The position numbers and the translations under genes were made by a program. Below, piece by piece: positions 16,287 to 24,256 of a stretch of 64,000 nucleotides of DNA. Position 1 is the first letter of the stretch. Each line of letters begins with the position of its first letter. The DNA is from AP-15 sp036500965 (GTDB lineage: Bacteria > Pseudomonadota > Alphaproteobacteria > ATCC43930 > CGMCC-115725): positions 70,682-134,681 of the forward strand of contig DASYBC010000051.1 of assembly GCA_036500965.1 (NCBI GenBank), in the 5' to 3' direction. The notes under the pieces are model-generated. The model saw only the letters and a program-made list of their open reading frames with translations, was not told the DNA's origin and searched no databases.

Positions 16287-17072
16287 TCAAGCGCCGGACA
16301 CAGCAACGGCCGCTTGCTTGCCGCAGGTCGGGCATTCGGCATCCTTGGCGATGCGGATCGAGTGAAAGCGGGCGCGCATTGCGTCGTACAGGAGAAGCGT
16401 GCCGTCGAGGCTTTCGCCGAGCCCCAGCAGCTCCTTCAGCACTTCGACCGCCTGCAAGGTGCCAAGCACGCCAGCGACGGCGCCGAGAATGCCGGCAGTT
16501 TCGCAGCGCGGCACCAGATCGGGCGGCGGCGCCTCGCGGAACAGGCAACGATAGCACGGATGGCCGGCGCCGAGATACGGCCGGAAGGTCGAGAGCTGAC
16601 CTTCGAACGGCGATAGCGCCGCCGCCACCAGCGGCTTTTCGAGGCGCCAGCACAGCTCGGTCAGTAGATAGCGGGTCGCGAAATTGTCGCTGCCGTCGGC
16701 AACGAGATCGTATTCGGCTATTATTGCCTCGGCGTTGCCCGGCTCGAGCCGAACCGGATGGGCATTGACACGAATACCGGGGTTGACCGCGGCCAGGGTC
16801 CGCCGTGCGCTGTCGACCTTGAGCTCGCCGACGCTCGGTGTCGCGTGCACGATCTGGCGCTGCAGATTGGTCAGATCGACCCGGTCGGGATCGGCGACCC
16901 CGATGGTCCCGACCCCGGCGGCGGCCAGATAGAGCAGCAGCGGCGAGCCGAGCCCGCCGGCGCCGACCACCAGCACGCGCGCTTGCAGCAGCCGCGCCTG
17001 GCCCTCCTCGCCGACCTCGTCGAGGATCAGATGCCGGGCATAGCGCTGAAATTGCTCTTCGCTGAGCTCCAC
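16287..17072 (-). CDS. moeB: MoeB/ThiF/HesA-family adenylyltransferase
   Basis: 261-residue E1-like enzyme that adenylates the C-terminal glycine of a ubiquitin-like sulfur carrier (MoaD, ThiS or similar). The nucleotide-binding loop VVGAGGLGSPLLLYLAAAGVG is at about residues 33-53, the DNFATRY segment at about 131-137, the cysteine region CETAGILGAVAGVLG follows, and two zinc CxxC pairs are seen (CYRC, and CPTC near the end). No rhodanese domain. The GTG at 17072 is preceded by AAAGGAG at 5-base spacing. It lies 25 bp downstream of cysK in rrf2-cysK-moeB, so a role in cysteine-linked sulfur transfer is possible. The gene symbol is by family only. Confidence 0.85.
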   Translation of the reverse strand: MELSEEQFQRYARHLILDEVGEEGQARLLQARVLVVGAGGLGSPLLLYLAAAGVGTIGVADPDRVDLTNLQRQIVHATPSVGELKVDSARRTLAAVNPGIRVNAHPVRLEPGNAEAIIAEYDLVADGSDNFATRYLLTELCWRLEKPLVAAALSPFEGQLSTFRPYLGAGHPCYRCLFREAPPPDLVPRCETAGILGAVAGVLGTLQAVEVLKELLGLGESLDGTLLLYDAMRARFHSIRIAKDAECPTCGKQAAVAVSGA

Positions 17073-17097
17073 GCCAACTCCTTTCCCCGCATTCCTC

Positions 17098-18075
17098 TCA
17101 GAGCCCTTCGAACAGCGGCGTCGATAGATAGCGTTCGGCAAAGTCCGGCAGAACCACGACGAGCGTCTTGCCTGCCATATCGGCGCGCTTGCCGATTTCG
17201 AGCGCCGCCGCGAGTGCTGCCCCCGACGAGATCCCAACGGTCAAGGCCTCCAGCCTCGCGGCCTCGCGGGCCGTGCGAAAGGCGGTGTCGTTGCTGACGC
17301 GAACGACCTCGTCGATCAGCTTGGTGTCGAGGATTTCGGGAATGAAGCCGGCGCCGAGCCCCTGGATGCGGTGTGAGCCCGGCGACCCGCCCGACAGCAC
17401 GGCGCTGTCCTCGGGCTCGACCGCGATCATCTTGAGCCCGGGCTTGCGCGGCTTCAACACCGAGCCGACGCCGGTCAAGGTGCCGCCGGTGCCGACGCCG
17501 CTGACCACGACATCGACCTTTCCGCCGGTATCCTTCCAGATCTCCTCCGCGGTGGTCCGCCGATGGATCTCGGGATTGGCCGGGTTCTGGAATTGTTGCG
17601 GGATGAACGCATCGGGCAGCGAGCCGGCGATTTCCTCGGCTTTGGCGATGGCCCCCTTCATGCCTTGCGCCGCCGGCGTCAATTCGAGCTCGGCGCCGAG
17701 CAGCAGCAGCATCTTGCGCCGCTCGATCGACATGCTGTCGGGCATCGTCAGGATCAGCCGGTAGCCCTTCGCGGCGCAGACAAAAGCGAGCGCAATCCCG
17801 GTATTGCCCGAGGTCGGCTCGACCAGCACGGTGCCGGGCTTGATCCGCCCGGCGGCTTCGGCGGCGGCGACCATCGACACGCCGATGCGGTCCTTGACAG
17901 AGGCGAGCGGGTTGAAGAACTCGCATTTGGCGAGAATGTCAGCCTTGGCGCCGGCTTGCTGCGCCAGCCGATGAATGCGGACCAGCGGCGTCGCGCCGAT
18001 GGTTTCGGTGATGTCGTCGTAGACGCGGCCGCGAAACTCCGCCGGTCGCGAATTGGTCGTGCTGGCGCTGTGCAT
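17098..18075 (-). CDS. cysK: cysteine synthase A (O-acetylserine sulfhydrylase)
   Basis: PLP enzyme converting O-acetylserine and sulfide to cysteine. The PLP-lysine motif NPLASVKDRIG is at about residues 42-52, the loop PTSGNTGIALAF at about 74-85, and the PLP-phosphate loop GVGTGGTLTGVG at about 180-191. With 325 residues the length is normal. Two in-frame ATGs lie close together (18081 and 18075); I chose 18075 because the GGAGG upstream then has 7-base spacing. It follows the Rrf2 gene by 79 bp on the same strand and precedes moeB. Confidence 0.95.
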   Translation of the reverse strand: MHSASTTNSRPAEFRGRVYDDITETIGATPLVRIHRLAQQAGAKADILAKCEFFNPLASVKDRIGVSMVAAAEAAGRIKPGTVLVEPTSGNTGIALAFVCAAKGYRLILTMPDSMSIERRKMLLLLGAELELTPAAQGMKGAIAKAEEIAGSLPDAFIPQQFQNPANPEIHRRTTAEEIWKDTGGKVDVVVSGVGTGGTLTGVGSVLKPRKPGLKMIAVEPEDSAVLSGGSPGSHRIQGLGAGFIPEILDTKLIDEVVRVSNDTAFRTAREAARLEALTVGISSGAALAAALEIGKRADMAGKTLVVVLPDFAERYLSTPLFEGL

Positions 18076-18154
18076 TAGCATTCCTCCCCGTCGGGCAACC
18101 GTAGTTTCATGTAGGGTCGGCGCCGCGCCGCTGCAACGAGCCCCTCGGCTCGGC

Positions 18155-18610
18155 TCAGATTGCAAAATCGCTGAATTCGGTCGCGCGGCCGGCGATCCCT
18201 GCGTCACGCGCGCGGCCGCACAGATCGTCGAGCGTCAGAGAATCAAGCCGCTGCATCATCTCGTCCTGCAATTCGAGCCACAGCGGGCGCACCACCTGAT
18301 GGCCAAGCGCGCTGCCCGCCGGATCGCTGATCGGGTCCTCGGCGGTTTCCAGCCCGCGCACGGTGCGCACGATATCGCCGAGGCTGACCAGCCGCCGCTC
18401 GCGCGCCAGACGATAGCCGCCGCTCGGCCCGCGGATGCCAAGCAGGATCCCGTGCCGCACCAGCTCCTGCAGCACCGGTTCGAGATAGCGCCGCGGGATT
18501 CCCTGGCGCTCGGTGATCTCGGCCGACCGCACCGGCACCGGCCCGCCATTATAGGCGATGTCGAGCACCGCCTCGATCGCGAACAGGAGCTTTTTGGTCA
18601 GCCGAACCAT
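18155..18610 (-). CDS. Rrf2-family transcriptional regulator lacking Fe-S cysteines
   Basis: 151-residue winged-helix protein: N-terminal MVRLTKKLLFAIEAVLDIAY, recognition region ERQGIPRRYLEPVLQELVRHGIL, wing RGPSGGYRLAR, all standard for Rrf2. The iron-sulfur members (IscR, NsrR, RirA) have three clustered cysteines around residues 90-110; here the only cysteine is Cys131. That favours a CymR-like, cluster-free regulator. Its place at the head of rrf2-cysK-moeB fits control of cysteine/sulfur metabolism, possibly with CysK as partner, as known for CymR in Bacillus (family knowledge, not shown here). Confidence 0.88.
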   Translation of the reverse strand: MVRLTKKLLFAIEAVLDIAYNGGPVPVRSAEITERQGIPRRYLEPVLQELVRHGILLGIRGPSGGYRLARERRLVSLGDIVRTVRGLETAEDPISDPAGSALGHQVVRPLWLELQDEMMQRLDSLTLDDLCGRARDAGIAGRATEFSDFAI

Positions 18611-18731
18611 GTCATGCGGCCCGCCGCCGAAGGTTCACGGGGTCTTGGCGGGTGAGTGTCGCCGCAACCGGCGTTTCGGACAAGGGGCGCGCACCGCAAC
18701 GCGGGAACTCTAGGAGGACGGGCGGCCTTGA

Positions 18732-19397
18732 TCACCTGCGCAGCAACAGCGGGAGGACGGCGGCCACCGCGCCAACAACGAGCGCTATGGCGCTCACCAC
18801 GAGTGCGATCACGGTCAGTCTCGCATTATACGCATCGATATTGTCGCCAATTTTCTGCACTCGGCCAGCTGGGCGAGGAGTTCCTATGTCCGGGGGATCT
18901 TTTTTATACGGCCGTATCGGACCCTTCACACTGAAAACGTGGAGCGAGCAAAATCGCTGACCACGACGCAGGCATACTTTGCGCCTTCCGTAATTATGCA
19001 CCGTAACCAGTAAATGTCCATGAAATCCAGGATCTACTTTCGAGGGGGTATTTGTTACACCTCTTTGTAATAAACCAACCTTTGGAAATATCTGACCAAA
19101 ACGAAGTTCAGGAAATTCTACCCATTCCTGAGTTTGTATGATGACGGCGTTTCCTGGTAGTAAAATAATCGTATCGTTTTGGCTAAGTACCTGTGCGTCA
19201 TCGTTTCGATGGTCACGGTATGCAGCGCCCACTCGCAGGTCGTAACCGTCATTACATTCCTCGGAATCAATCTTGAGCTGCTCGGTATCCCCATGCTGTA
19301 TAAGAACAGCCGTTCCGTCCTTCCTGAACTCGCTGCTGGATGTTACGACAGATAGCGAATCTGAGCCTGGGTCAGTCGTAAGGGCAATCAACGACAT
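18732..19397 (-). CDS. dCTP deaminase/dUTPase-fold protein with C-terminal membrane anchor
   Basis: 221 residues. Residues 50-160 follow the dCTP deaminase (Dcd) pattern: GYDLRVGAAYRD (51-62), LPGNAVIIQTQEWVEFP (80-96) and KVDPGFHGHLLVTVHN (120-135). Against E. coli Dcd as I remember it, the catalytic-Glu position falls on Thr132, and the GRSS/Arg substrate motif is replaced by GQIFPKVGLL (101-110), so deaminase activity is doubtful. Residues about 193-219 are a single hydrophobic helix ending LLLRR, placing the domain on the membrane, probably facing the cytoplasm. Composition is foreign: bases 19021-19140 contain 46 G+C of 120. It starts 59 bp after the coaBC stop, where dut usually lies. 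Function unknown. Confidence 0.75.
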   Translation of the reverse strand: MSLIALTTDPGSDSLSVVTSSSEFRKDGTAVLIQHGDTEQLKIDSEECNDGYDLRVGAAYRDHRNDDAQVLSQNDTIILLPGNAVIIQTQEWVEFPELRFGQIFPKVGLLQRGVTNTPSKVDPGFHGHLLVTVHNYGRRKVCLRRGQRFCSLHVFSVKGPIRPYKKDPPDIGTPRPAGRVQKIGDNIDAYNARLTVIALVVSAIALVVGAVAAVLPLLLRR

Positions 19398-19456
19398 ACG
19401 TTCCCCCGATGGAGTGCCGTCTAATAATAACGATCATTTATTACGTCAGGTGACCT

Positions 19457-20677
19457 TCATTCAGCTTCACTGGGCGCCAGCTGTCGCGCGACAAGCTCGG
19501 CGAGGCGGGCGGCGACCTCGCGCTTGGTCATCGCCGGCCAGTCCTCGACACCCGCGGCATCGACCAGGTGGATCGTGTTGCGGTCGCCGCCAAAGGTGCC
19601 CGACGCGGCCGAAACGTCGTTGGCGAGGATCCAGTCGCAGCGCTTGCGCTCGCGCTTGGCGCGGGCGTTGGCGACGATGTCGTCGGTCTCCGCGGCAAAG
19701 CCGATGACCAGCGCCGGCCGGTCGTTGGCATGCTGGGCGATCCGGGCGAGGATGTCGGGGTTTTCGGTGAGGCGCAGCAATGGCGGGCCGCCGCCATCTT
19801 TTTTGAGCTTTTGCCTGGCGACACTCTCGACCCGCCAATCGGCGACCGCCGCGGCCATCACCGCGATATCGACCGGGAGCGCCGCCTCGCAGGCTGCCAG
19901 CATCTCGGCCGCGGTCTCAACCGGCACCAGCCGGACGCCAGCCGGCGGCGGCTCCTGCGTTGGCCCCGAGACCAGCACCGTCTCGGCGCCCAATGCGGCG
20001 AGCGCGCCAGCGATCGCATGCCCCTGCTTGCCCGAGGAATGGTTCGAGAGGTAACGCACCGGATCGATCGGCTCGCGCGTCGGCCCGCTGGTGACCAAGG
20101 CGCGCTTTCCGGCGAGCCGCACGCCCTCGCTCAGCATCGCCTCGATCGCAGCGACGACCTCCAGCGGCTCGGCCATCCGGCCCGGTCCGACCTCGCCGTC
20201 CGCAAGCTCGCCCGAGCCCGGCCCGACCCGCACCACCCCGCGCGCCGCCAGGGTCGCGAGATTAGCCTGTGTCGCCGGATGCGCCCACATCATCAAATTC
20301 ATCGCCGGCGCGATCAGCACCCTCTTGTCCGAGGCGAGCAATGCCGCCGTCGCCAAATCGTCGGCGAGCCCCGCCGCCATGCGCGCGATCAGATCGGCGG
20401 TGGCCGGCGCCACGACGACCAGGTCGGCCTCCCGCGACAGGCGGATATGGCCCATCTCGCTCTCGTCGGTCAGCGACCACAGCTCGGTATAGACCTTGTC
20501 CCCGCACAGCGAGGCGACCGACAATGGCGTCACGAAATGCTGCGCCGCGGCGGTCATGATCGGGCGCACCGCAGCGCCGCGCTCGCGCAGCCGGCGGATC
20601 AAATCGAGGCTCTTATAAGCCGCGATCCCGCCCGAAATGATCAGCAGGATGCGCCGCCCATTTAGCACCTGCAGCAC
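19457..20677 (-). CDS. coaBC: phosphopantothenoylcysteine decarboxylase/synthase
   Basis: Bifunctional coenzyme A synthesis enzyme (Dfp), 406 residues. The N-terminal FMN-dependent CoaC domain begins RRILLIISGGIAAYKSLDLIRRL and has the PAMNLMMW active-site segment. The C-terminal CoaB domain has KRALVTSGPTREPIDPVRYLSNHSSGKQG and the KLKKDG motif. The GTG at 20677 is preceded by GGAGGGCGAG, which decides the start; the frame is open further upstream through the DUF2784 gene. It lies 11 bp after that gene, and the dCTP deaminase-like gene follows in the place usually held by dut. Confidence 0.95.
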   Translation of the reverse strand: MLQVLNGRRILLIISGGIAAYKSLDLIRRLRERGAAVRPIMTAAAQHFVTPLSVASLCGDKVYTELWSLTDESEMGHIRLSREADLVVVAPATADLIARMAAGLADDLATAALLASDKRVLIAPAMNLMMWAHPATQANLATLAARGVVRVGPGSGELADGEVGPGRMAEPLEVVAAIEAMLSEGVRLAGKRALVTSGPTREPIDPVRYLSNHSSGKQGHAIAGALAALGAETVLVSGPTQEPPPAGVRLVPVETAAEMLAACEAALPVDIAVMAAAVADWRVESVARQKLKKDGGGPPLLRLTENPDILARIAQHANDRPALVIGFAAETDDIVANARAKRERKRCDWILANDVSAASGTFGGDRNTIHLVDAAGVEDWPAMTKREVAARLAELVARQLAPSEAE

Positions 20678-20688
20678 CTCGCCCTCCG

Positions 20689-21105
20689 TCACGGCTCCCG
20701 CCGCCAAGTATGCCCTGCCGGCACGACAAGGGCGAGGCGGTTCCGCCGCGGCGGCACAAGCCAAAAGAGCGCCAGCGCATAACCGAAGACGGCGAGGTAA
20801 AGCGCTCCGAAAACCCAGATCGGCAAGCGCCAATAGATCAGCCGATCGACCCAGTCCATGATCAGCGGCGTGGGCGCTGCCGCGGCGCCGGACATCGCCG
20901 CCTGCCAGAGCGTCAGGATACAGGCGCGGCCCGCCACCGCCTGAACCGCGACCACGGCCAACAGCGCGATGTGCAACACCCGCCACCAGGCGATGCGAAC
21001 AAAACGCCAGCCGCACAGCGCACCGATCGGGACCGCGATCAGCCCGAACAGATTGAACAGGATGATCGCGACATGCCCCGCCAGGATCGCCTCGGCCGCT
21101 GCCAT
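20689..21105 (-). CDS. DUF2784-family membrane protein
   Basis: 138 residues with four hydrophobic segments (about 8-30, 42-60, 85-100 and 100-118) and the family segment GRACILTLWQ (compare the G-x-C-x-LT-WE pattern of DUF2784). Inner-membrane protein of unknown function. It is the first gene of the group running into coaBC, with 11 bp between its stop and the coaBC start. The divergent gabD start is about 90 bp away. Confidence 0.75.
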   Translation of the reverse strand: MAAAEAILAGHVAIILFNLFGLIAVPIGALCGWRFVRIAWWRVLHIALLAVVAVQAVAGRACILTLWQAAMSGAAAAPTPLIMDWVDRLIYWRLPIWVFGALYLAVFGYALALFWLVPPRRNRLALVVPAGHTWRREP

Positions 21106-21196
21106 CTTGTCCGTCCGTTCCCGCGCCTCGGGGGGAGCCTTGCCAAGCTCGGCGCTGCTTCGTACCTAATCATAGACTTGAAGGGAGACGCAGGCG

Positions 21197-22654
21197 ATGA
21201 AGCTCCAGGATCAAAAGCTGTTCCGGCAGCAATGCTATATCGACGGCGAATGGGTCGACGCGTTGAACCGCGGCACGATCCCGGTCACCGACCCGGCGAC
21301 CGGCGAGACGCTCGGCACCGTGCCGCGCATGGGCGCCGAGGAGACCCGCCGAGCGATCGAGGCGGCCGACAAGGCGCTACCGGGCTGGCGCGCCAAGACC
21401 GCCAAGGAACGCGCCCACATCTTGCGCCGCTGGTACGATCTGATGATGGCGAACCAGGACGATTTGGCGGCCCTGATGACCGCCGAGCAGGGCAAGCCAT
21501 TGGCCGAGTCGAAGGGCGAGATCGCCTATGCCGCGGCCTTCATCGAATGGTTCGGCGAGGAGGGGAAGCGCATCTATGGCGACACGATCCCGGCGCATAT
21601 GGCCGACAAGCGCATCGTCGTCACCAAGGAGCCGATCGGCGTTACCGCGGCGATCACGCCCTGGAATTTCCCGGCGGCGATGATCACCCGCAAATCGGGT
21701 CCGGCCTTGGCCGCGGGCTGCACGATGGTGCTGAAGCCGGCCACCGCCACGCCCTATTCGGCACTGGCATTGTGCGAGTTGGCCGAGCGCGCCGGGGTAC
21801 CGAAAGGCGTCTTCTCCTGCGTCACCGGCGGCGCCAAGGAGATCGGCGGCGAGCTGACCTCGAACCCAATCGTGCGCAAGCTGTCCTTCACCGGCTCGAC
21901 CGAGATCGGCAAATTGCTGATGGAGCAATGCGCCGGCACGGTCAAGAAGATGTCGCTAGAATTGGGCGGCAACGCCCCCTTCATCGTCTTCGACGACGCC
22001 GATATCGAGATGGCGGTCAAGGGCGCGATCGCCTCCAAATACCGGAATGCCGGACAGACCTGCGTGTGCGCCAACCGCATCCTGGTGCAGGATGGGGTCT
22101 ATGATGCCTTTACCAAACGGCTCGCCGAGACCGCCGGGGCGATGAAAGTCGCCGCCGGGTTCGAGCCCGGTGCCGTGATCGGCCCGCTGATCGACATGAA
22201 GGCGATCGAGAAGGTCGAGGCGCATGTCGCCGACGCGCTCAAAAAGGGCGCCAAGGTGGTGATCGGCGGCAAGCGCAGCGCGCTCGGCGGCAGCTTTTAC
22301 GAGCCGACCGTGCTGGCCGACGTCACCACCGACATGATGATCACGCGCGAAGAAACCTTTGGCCCGGTGGCCCCGCTCTACCGCTTCAAGACCGAGGCTG
22401 AGGCGGTCAAGATGGCCAACGACACCGAATTCGGCCTCGCCGCCTATTTCTACAGCCGCGACATCGGCCGCATCTGGCGCGTTGCCGAGGCGCTCGAATA
22501 TGGCATCGTCGGCATCAACGAGGGCATCATCTCGACCGAAATCGCCCCCTTTGGCGGCATGAAGGAAAGCGGCATCGGCCGCGAAGGCTCGAAATACGGC
22601 ATCGAGGAATTCCTCGAGGTCAAATATTTGTGCATGGGCGGCATCGACCGTTAA
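21197..22654 (+). CDS. gabD: NAD(P)-dependent succinate-semialdehyde dehydrogenase
   Basis: 485-residue aldehyde dehydrogenase that oxidises succinate semialdehyde to succinate in GABA breakdown. It shows PWNFPAAMITRK, the cofactor loop FTGSTEIGK, the catalytic glutamate segment LELGGNAPFIVFDD and the catalytic cysteine in NAGQTCVCANR, the GabD form of the ALDH cysteine motif. The C-terminus APFGGMKESGIGREGSKYGIEEF is also typical of GabD. ATG at 21197 follows GGGAGACGCAGGCG. It is a single-gene unit divergent from DUF2784-coaBC. Confidence 0.92.
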   Translation: MKLQDQKLFRQQCYIDGEWVDALNRGTIPVTDPATGETLGTVPRMGAEETRRAIEAADKALPGWRAKTAKERAHILRRWYDLMMANQDDLAALMTAEQGKPLAESKGEIAYAAAFIEWFGEEGKRIYGDTIPAHMADKRIVVTKEPIGVTAAITPWNFPAAMITRKSGPALAAGCTMVLKPATATPYSALALCELAERAGVPKGVFSCVTGGAKEIGGELTSNPIVRKLSFTGSTEIGKLLMEQCAGTVKKMSLELGGNAPFIVFDDADIEMAVKGAIASKYRNAGQTCVCANRILVQDGVYDAFTKRLAETAGAMKVAAGFEPGAVIGPLIDMKAIEKVEAHVADALKKGAKVVIGGKRSALGGSFYEPTVLADVTTDMMITREETFGPVAPLYRFKTEAEAVKMANDTEFGLAAYFYSRDIGRIWRVAEALEYGIVGINEGIISTEIAPFGGMKESGIGREGSKYGIEEFLEVKYLCMGGIDR

Positions 22655-22694
22655 CATTCCAGGCGAAGCGGGCCGGTCAGGATCGGATAGACGA

Positions 22695-22971
22695 GCTCAC
22701 GCGCCCCTCGTCGATCGCGAATCGGCGTCGCCCGTTTCGGGTGCTTGAAGCGAGCGATGACGAGCCCGCCCTTCGAGATGGTGTTCGCAGAGTTGCCCGA
22801 CCGTCAGCGCCTCGCTTTGACGGTGGCCGGGTCGTTGCCGTGCGCGACGAGCGCCAGCAGCCGCTTCGCCTCGGCCCGCGCCGTCTCCGCCGTCCAGGGC
22901 GAACCGTGCTTGCCGATCGTCAGCTTGCGGAGCGGAGCGCCTCGGCCGACGCCTATCCGGTAGTGCACCAT
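22695..22971 (-). pseudogene. remnant of a tyrosine-integrase arm-binding (DUF4102) region
   Basis: From the ATG at 22971 the minus strand encodes about 55 residues, YRIGVGRGAPLRKLTIGKH...ARAEAKRLLALVAHGNDPATVKARR, ending at 22804. This matches the N-terminal DUF4102 domain of phage/ICE tyrosine integrases (a LTIG--G--W---AR--A------G-DP pattern). In another frame the following bases read LTVGQLCEHHLEGRAR, resembling the next domain (SAM-like core-binding) after a frameshift. No catalytic domain follows. This is the relic of an integrated element downstream of gabD; no tRNA attachment site was found nearby. Confidence 0.6.
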
Positions 22972-23297
22972 GTGATTTGACGCTTCCGCGCTGCACACGC
23001 ACACCAAAGAGCGTGTGAAACAATTCCCGAGGCGCTCGCTGCCTCGCGATCGTGCGTGCTTCGAGACGCGCCTTCGGCGCTCCTCAGCATGAGGTATCCT
23101 ATTGATAGTGATGGGAAAATACCTCATCCTGAGGAAGCCGCGAAGCGGCTGTCTCGAAGGGCCTGCCCTCGCGAAGGCGGGGGACGCACCGCACCGCTCC
23201 ATCCTATCTTCAATTTCTTCACGCGCTCCAAAGCCGGAGGCCGGGCTGATCACACGAGCCGCCAGCACCTCGCAGCAATTGCGCCAAGCCCGCTGGC
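22972..23297. other. intergenic region with a palindromic repeat only
   Basis: Apart from the repeat at 23059-23159, this 326-bp stretch between the integrase relic and the SDR gene has no credible gene. Confidence 0.5.
23059..23159. repeat. large imperfect inverted repeat (CTTCGAGAC ... GTCTCGAAG)
   Basis: CTTCGAGAC at 23059-23067 is complementary to GTCTCGAAG at 23151-23159. Inside it CTCAGCATGAGG and CCTCATCCTGAGG form further hairpins, and CGCCTTCGGCG and GCCGCGAAGCGGC are smaller palindromes. The form matches a palindromic intergenic repeat widespread in Rhizobiales-type genomes (from memory). Confidence 0.75.
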
Positions 23298-24122
23298 TCA
23301 CCAGCCGCCGTCGATGCCGATCGCCTGGCCGGTGACGAAGGCGGCCTGGTCGGAGGCGAGAAAGGCGATCATCGCCGCGACCTCGTCCGGCGTGCCGAAG
23401 CGGCCGACCGGGATCGCCTTCGAGCGCTCGGCAAAGCCGATCTCGAGGTCGTCGCCATATTCGCGCCGGTTGGTGCTGATCGCCCGCGAGGTGCGGATCG
23501 GGCCGGGGCAGACCGCGTTGACGGTGATCCCAACGGGTGCGAGGTCGAAGGCCAGCGATTTGGTGAAGCCGACGATCGCCGCCTTCGAGGCGGCGTAGGT
23601 CGCGCGGTTGCGGCCGGGTCGGAACGCCGCCTTCGACGACACGCTGACGATGCGGCCCCAGCCCACCTTGCGCATTGCCGGGACCGCCGCGCGCGACATC
23701 AGAAAGCAGCCGCGCGCATTGACCGCGAGGGTGCGGTCCCACGCCTCGACCGGGACGTCCTCGATCTCGTTGCGGTCCGCACCCTGCGGCGCCCCGGCAT
23801 TGTTGACGAGGATGTCGAGCCGGCCATAGCGGTTCAGCACCTCCTCGACCATGCGCGCGGCATCGGCCTCGACGCTGACATCGCCCAGGGTCGAGGACGC
23901 CGCTCCGCCGTTCCGCCGGATCTCCTCGACCAGGCTGTCGACCCCGCCCCACGAAGCGTCGGTGTCGCCCTGACGATTGTGCTCGTTGGCGACCCCGGTC
24001 GCCACTAAGTCGGAGACGACCACCGTCACCCCGGCGGCGGCCAAGGCGCGCGCCGTCGAATTGCCGATCCCGACCGGCTTGCCGCACCCCGTGATCAGCG
24101 CCACCCGAGCAGAACCCGGCAT
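23298..24122 (-). CDS. short-chain dehydrogenase/reductase (SDR)
   Basis: 274-residue NAD(P)-dependent oxidoreductase. Rossmann glycine motif ITGCGKPVGIG (a spaced variant of TGxxxGxG), NNAG motif, catalytic Ser in VSVSSKAAF, YAASK (Tyr/Lys pair), and the C-terminal GQAIGIDGGW typical of classical 3-oxoacyl-ACP-reductase-like SDRs. The ATG at 24122 has AAGGAGGG upstream. The insert after the glycine motif (ATGVANEHNRQGDTDASWGG) is longer than in FabG, so I give no substrate. Single gene, divergent from the S10 peptidase. Confidence 0.85.
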   Translation of the reverse strand: MPGSARVALITGCGKPVGIGNSTARALAAAGVTVVVSDLVATGVANEHNRQGDTDASWGGVDSLVEEIRRNGGAASSTLGDVSVEADAARMVEEVLNRYGRLDILVNNAGAPQGADRNEIEDVPVEAWDRTLAVNARGCFLMSRAAVPAMRKVGWGRIVSVSSKAAFRPGRNRATYAASKAAIVGFTKSLAFDLAPVGITVNAVCPGPIRTSRAISTNRREYGDDLEIGFAERSKAIPVGRFGTPDEVAAMIAFLASDQAAFVTGQAIGIDGGW

Positions 24123-24256
24123 CCGACCCTCCTTTTGCACCGCCGCCCGTCAACCTGGCGGCCGGGGAGTATTCATCCTTTTCCGGCTCATGTAACTTGG
24201 AAACCGTCAATCTCGGCCAGCCCTTGGCCCGATCCCGGAAAATCGCGAGGTGGCGG

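Noticed and set aside
22655..22694. Catalytic end of the integrase read as ILTGPLRLEC
   Set aside because: A 10-residue resemblance to the recombinase LTG-R--E- motif in another frame; too short to support.
22655..23297. A tRNA gene as integration target for the integrase relic
   Set aside because: No cloverleaf-like sequence or T-loop motif was found by eye in this stretch.
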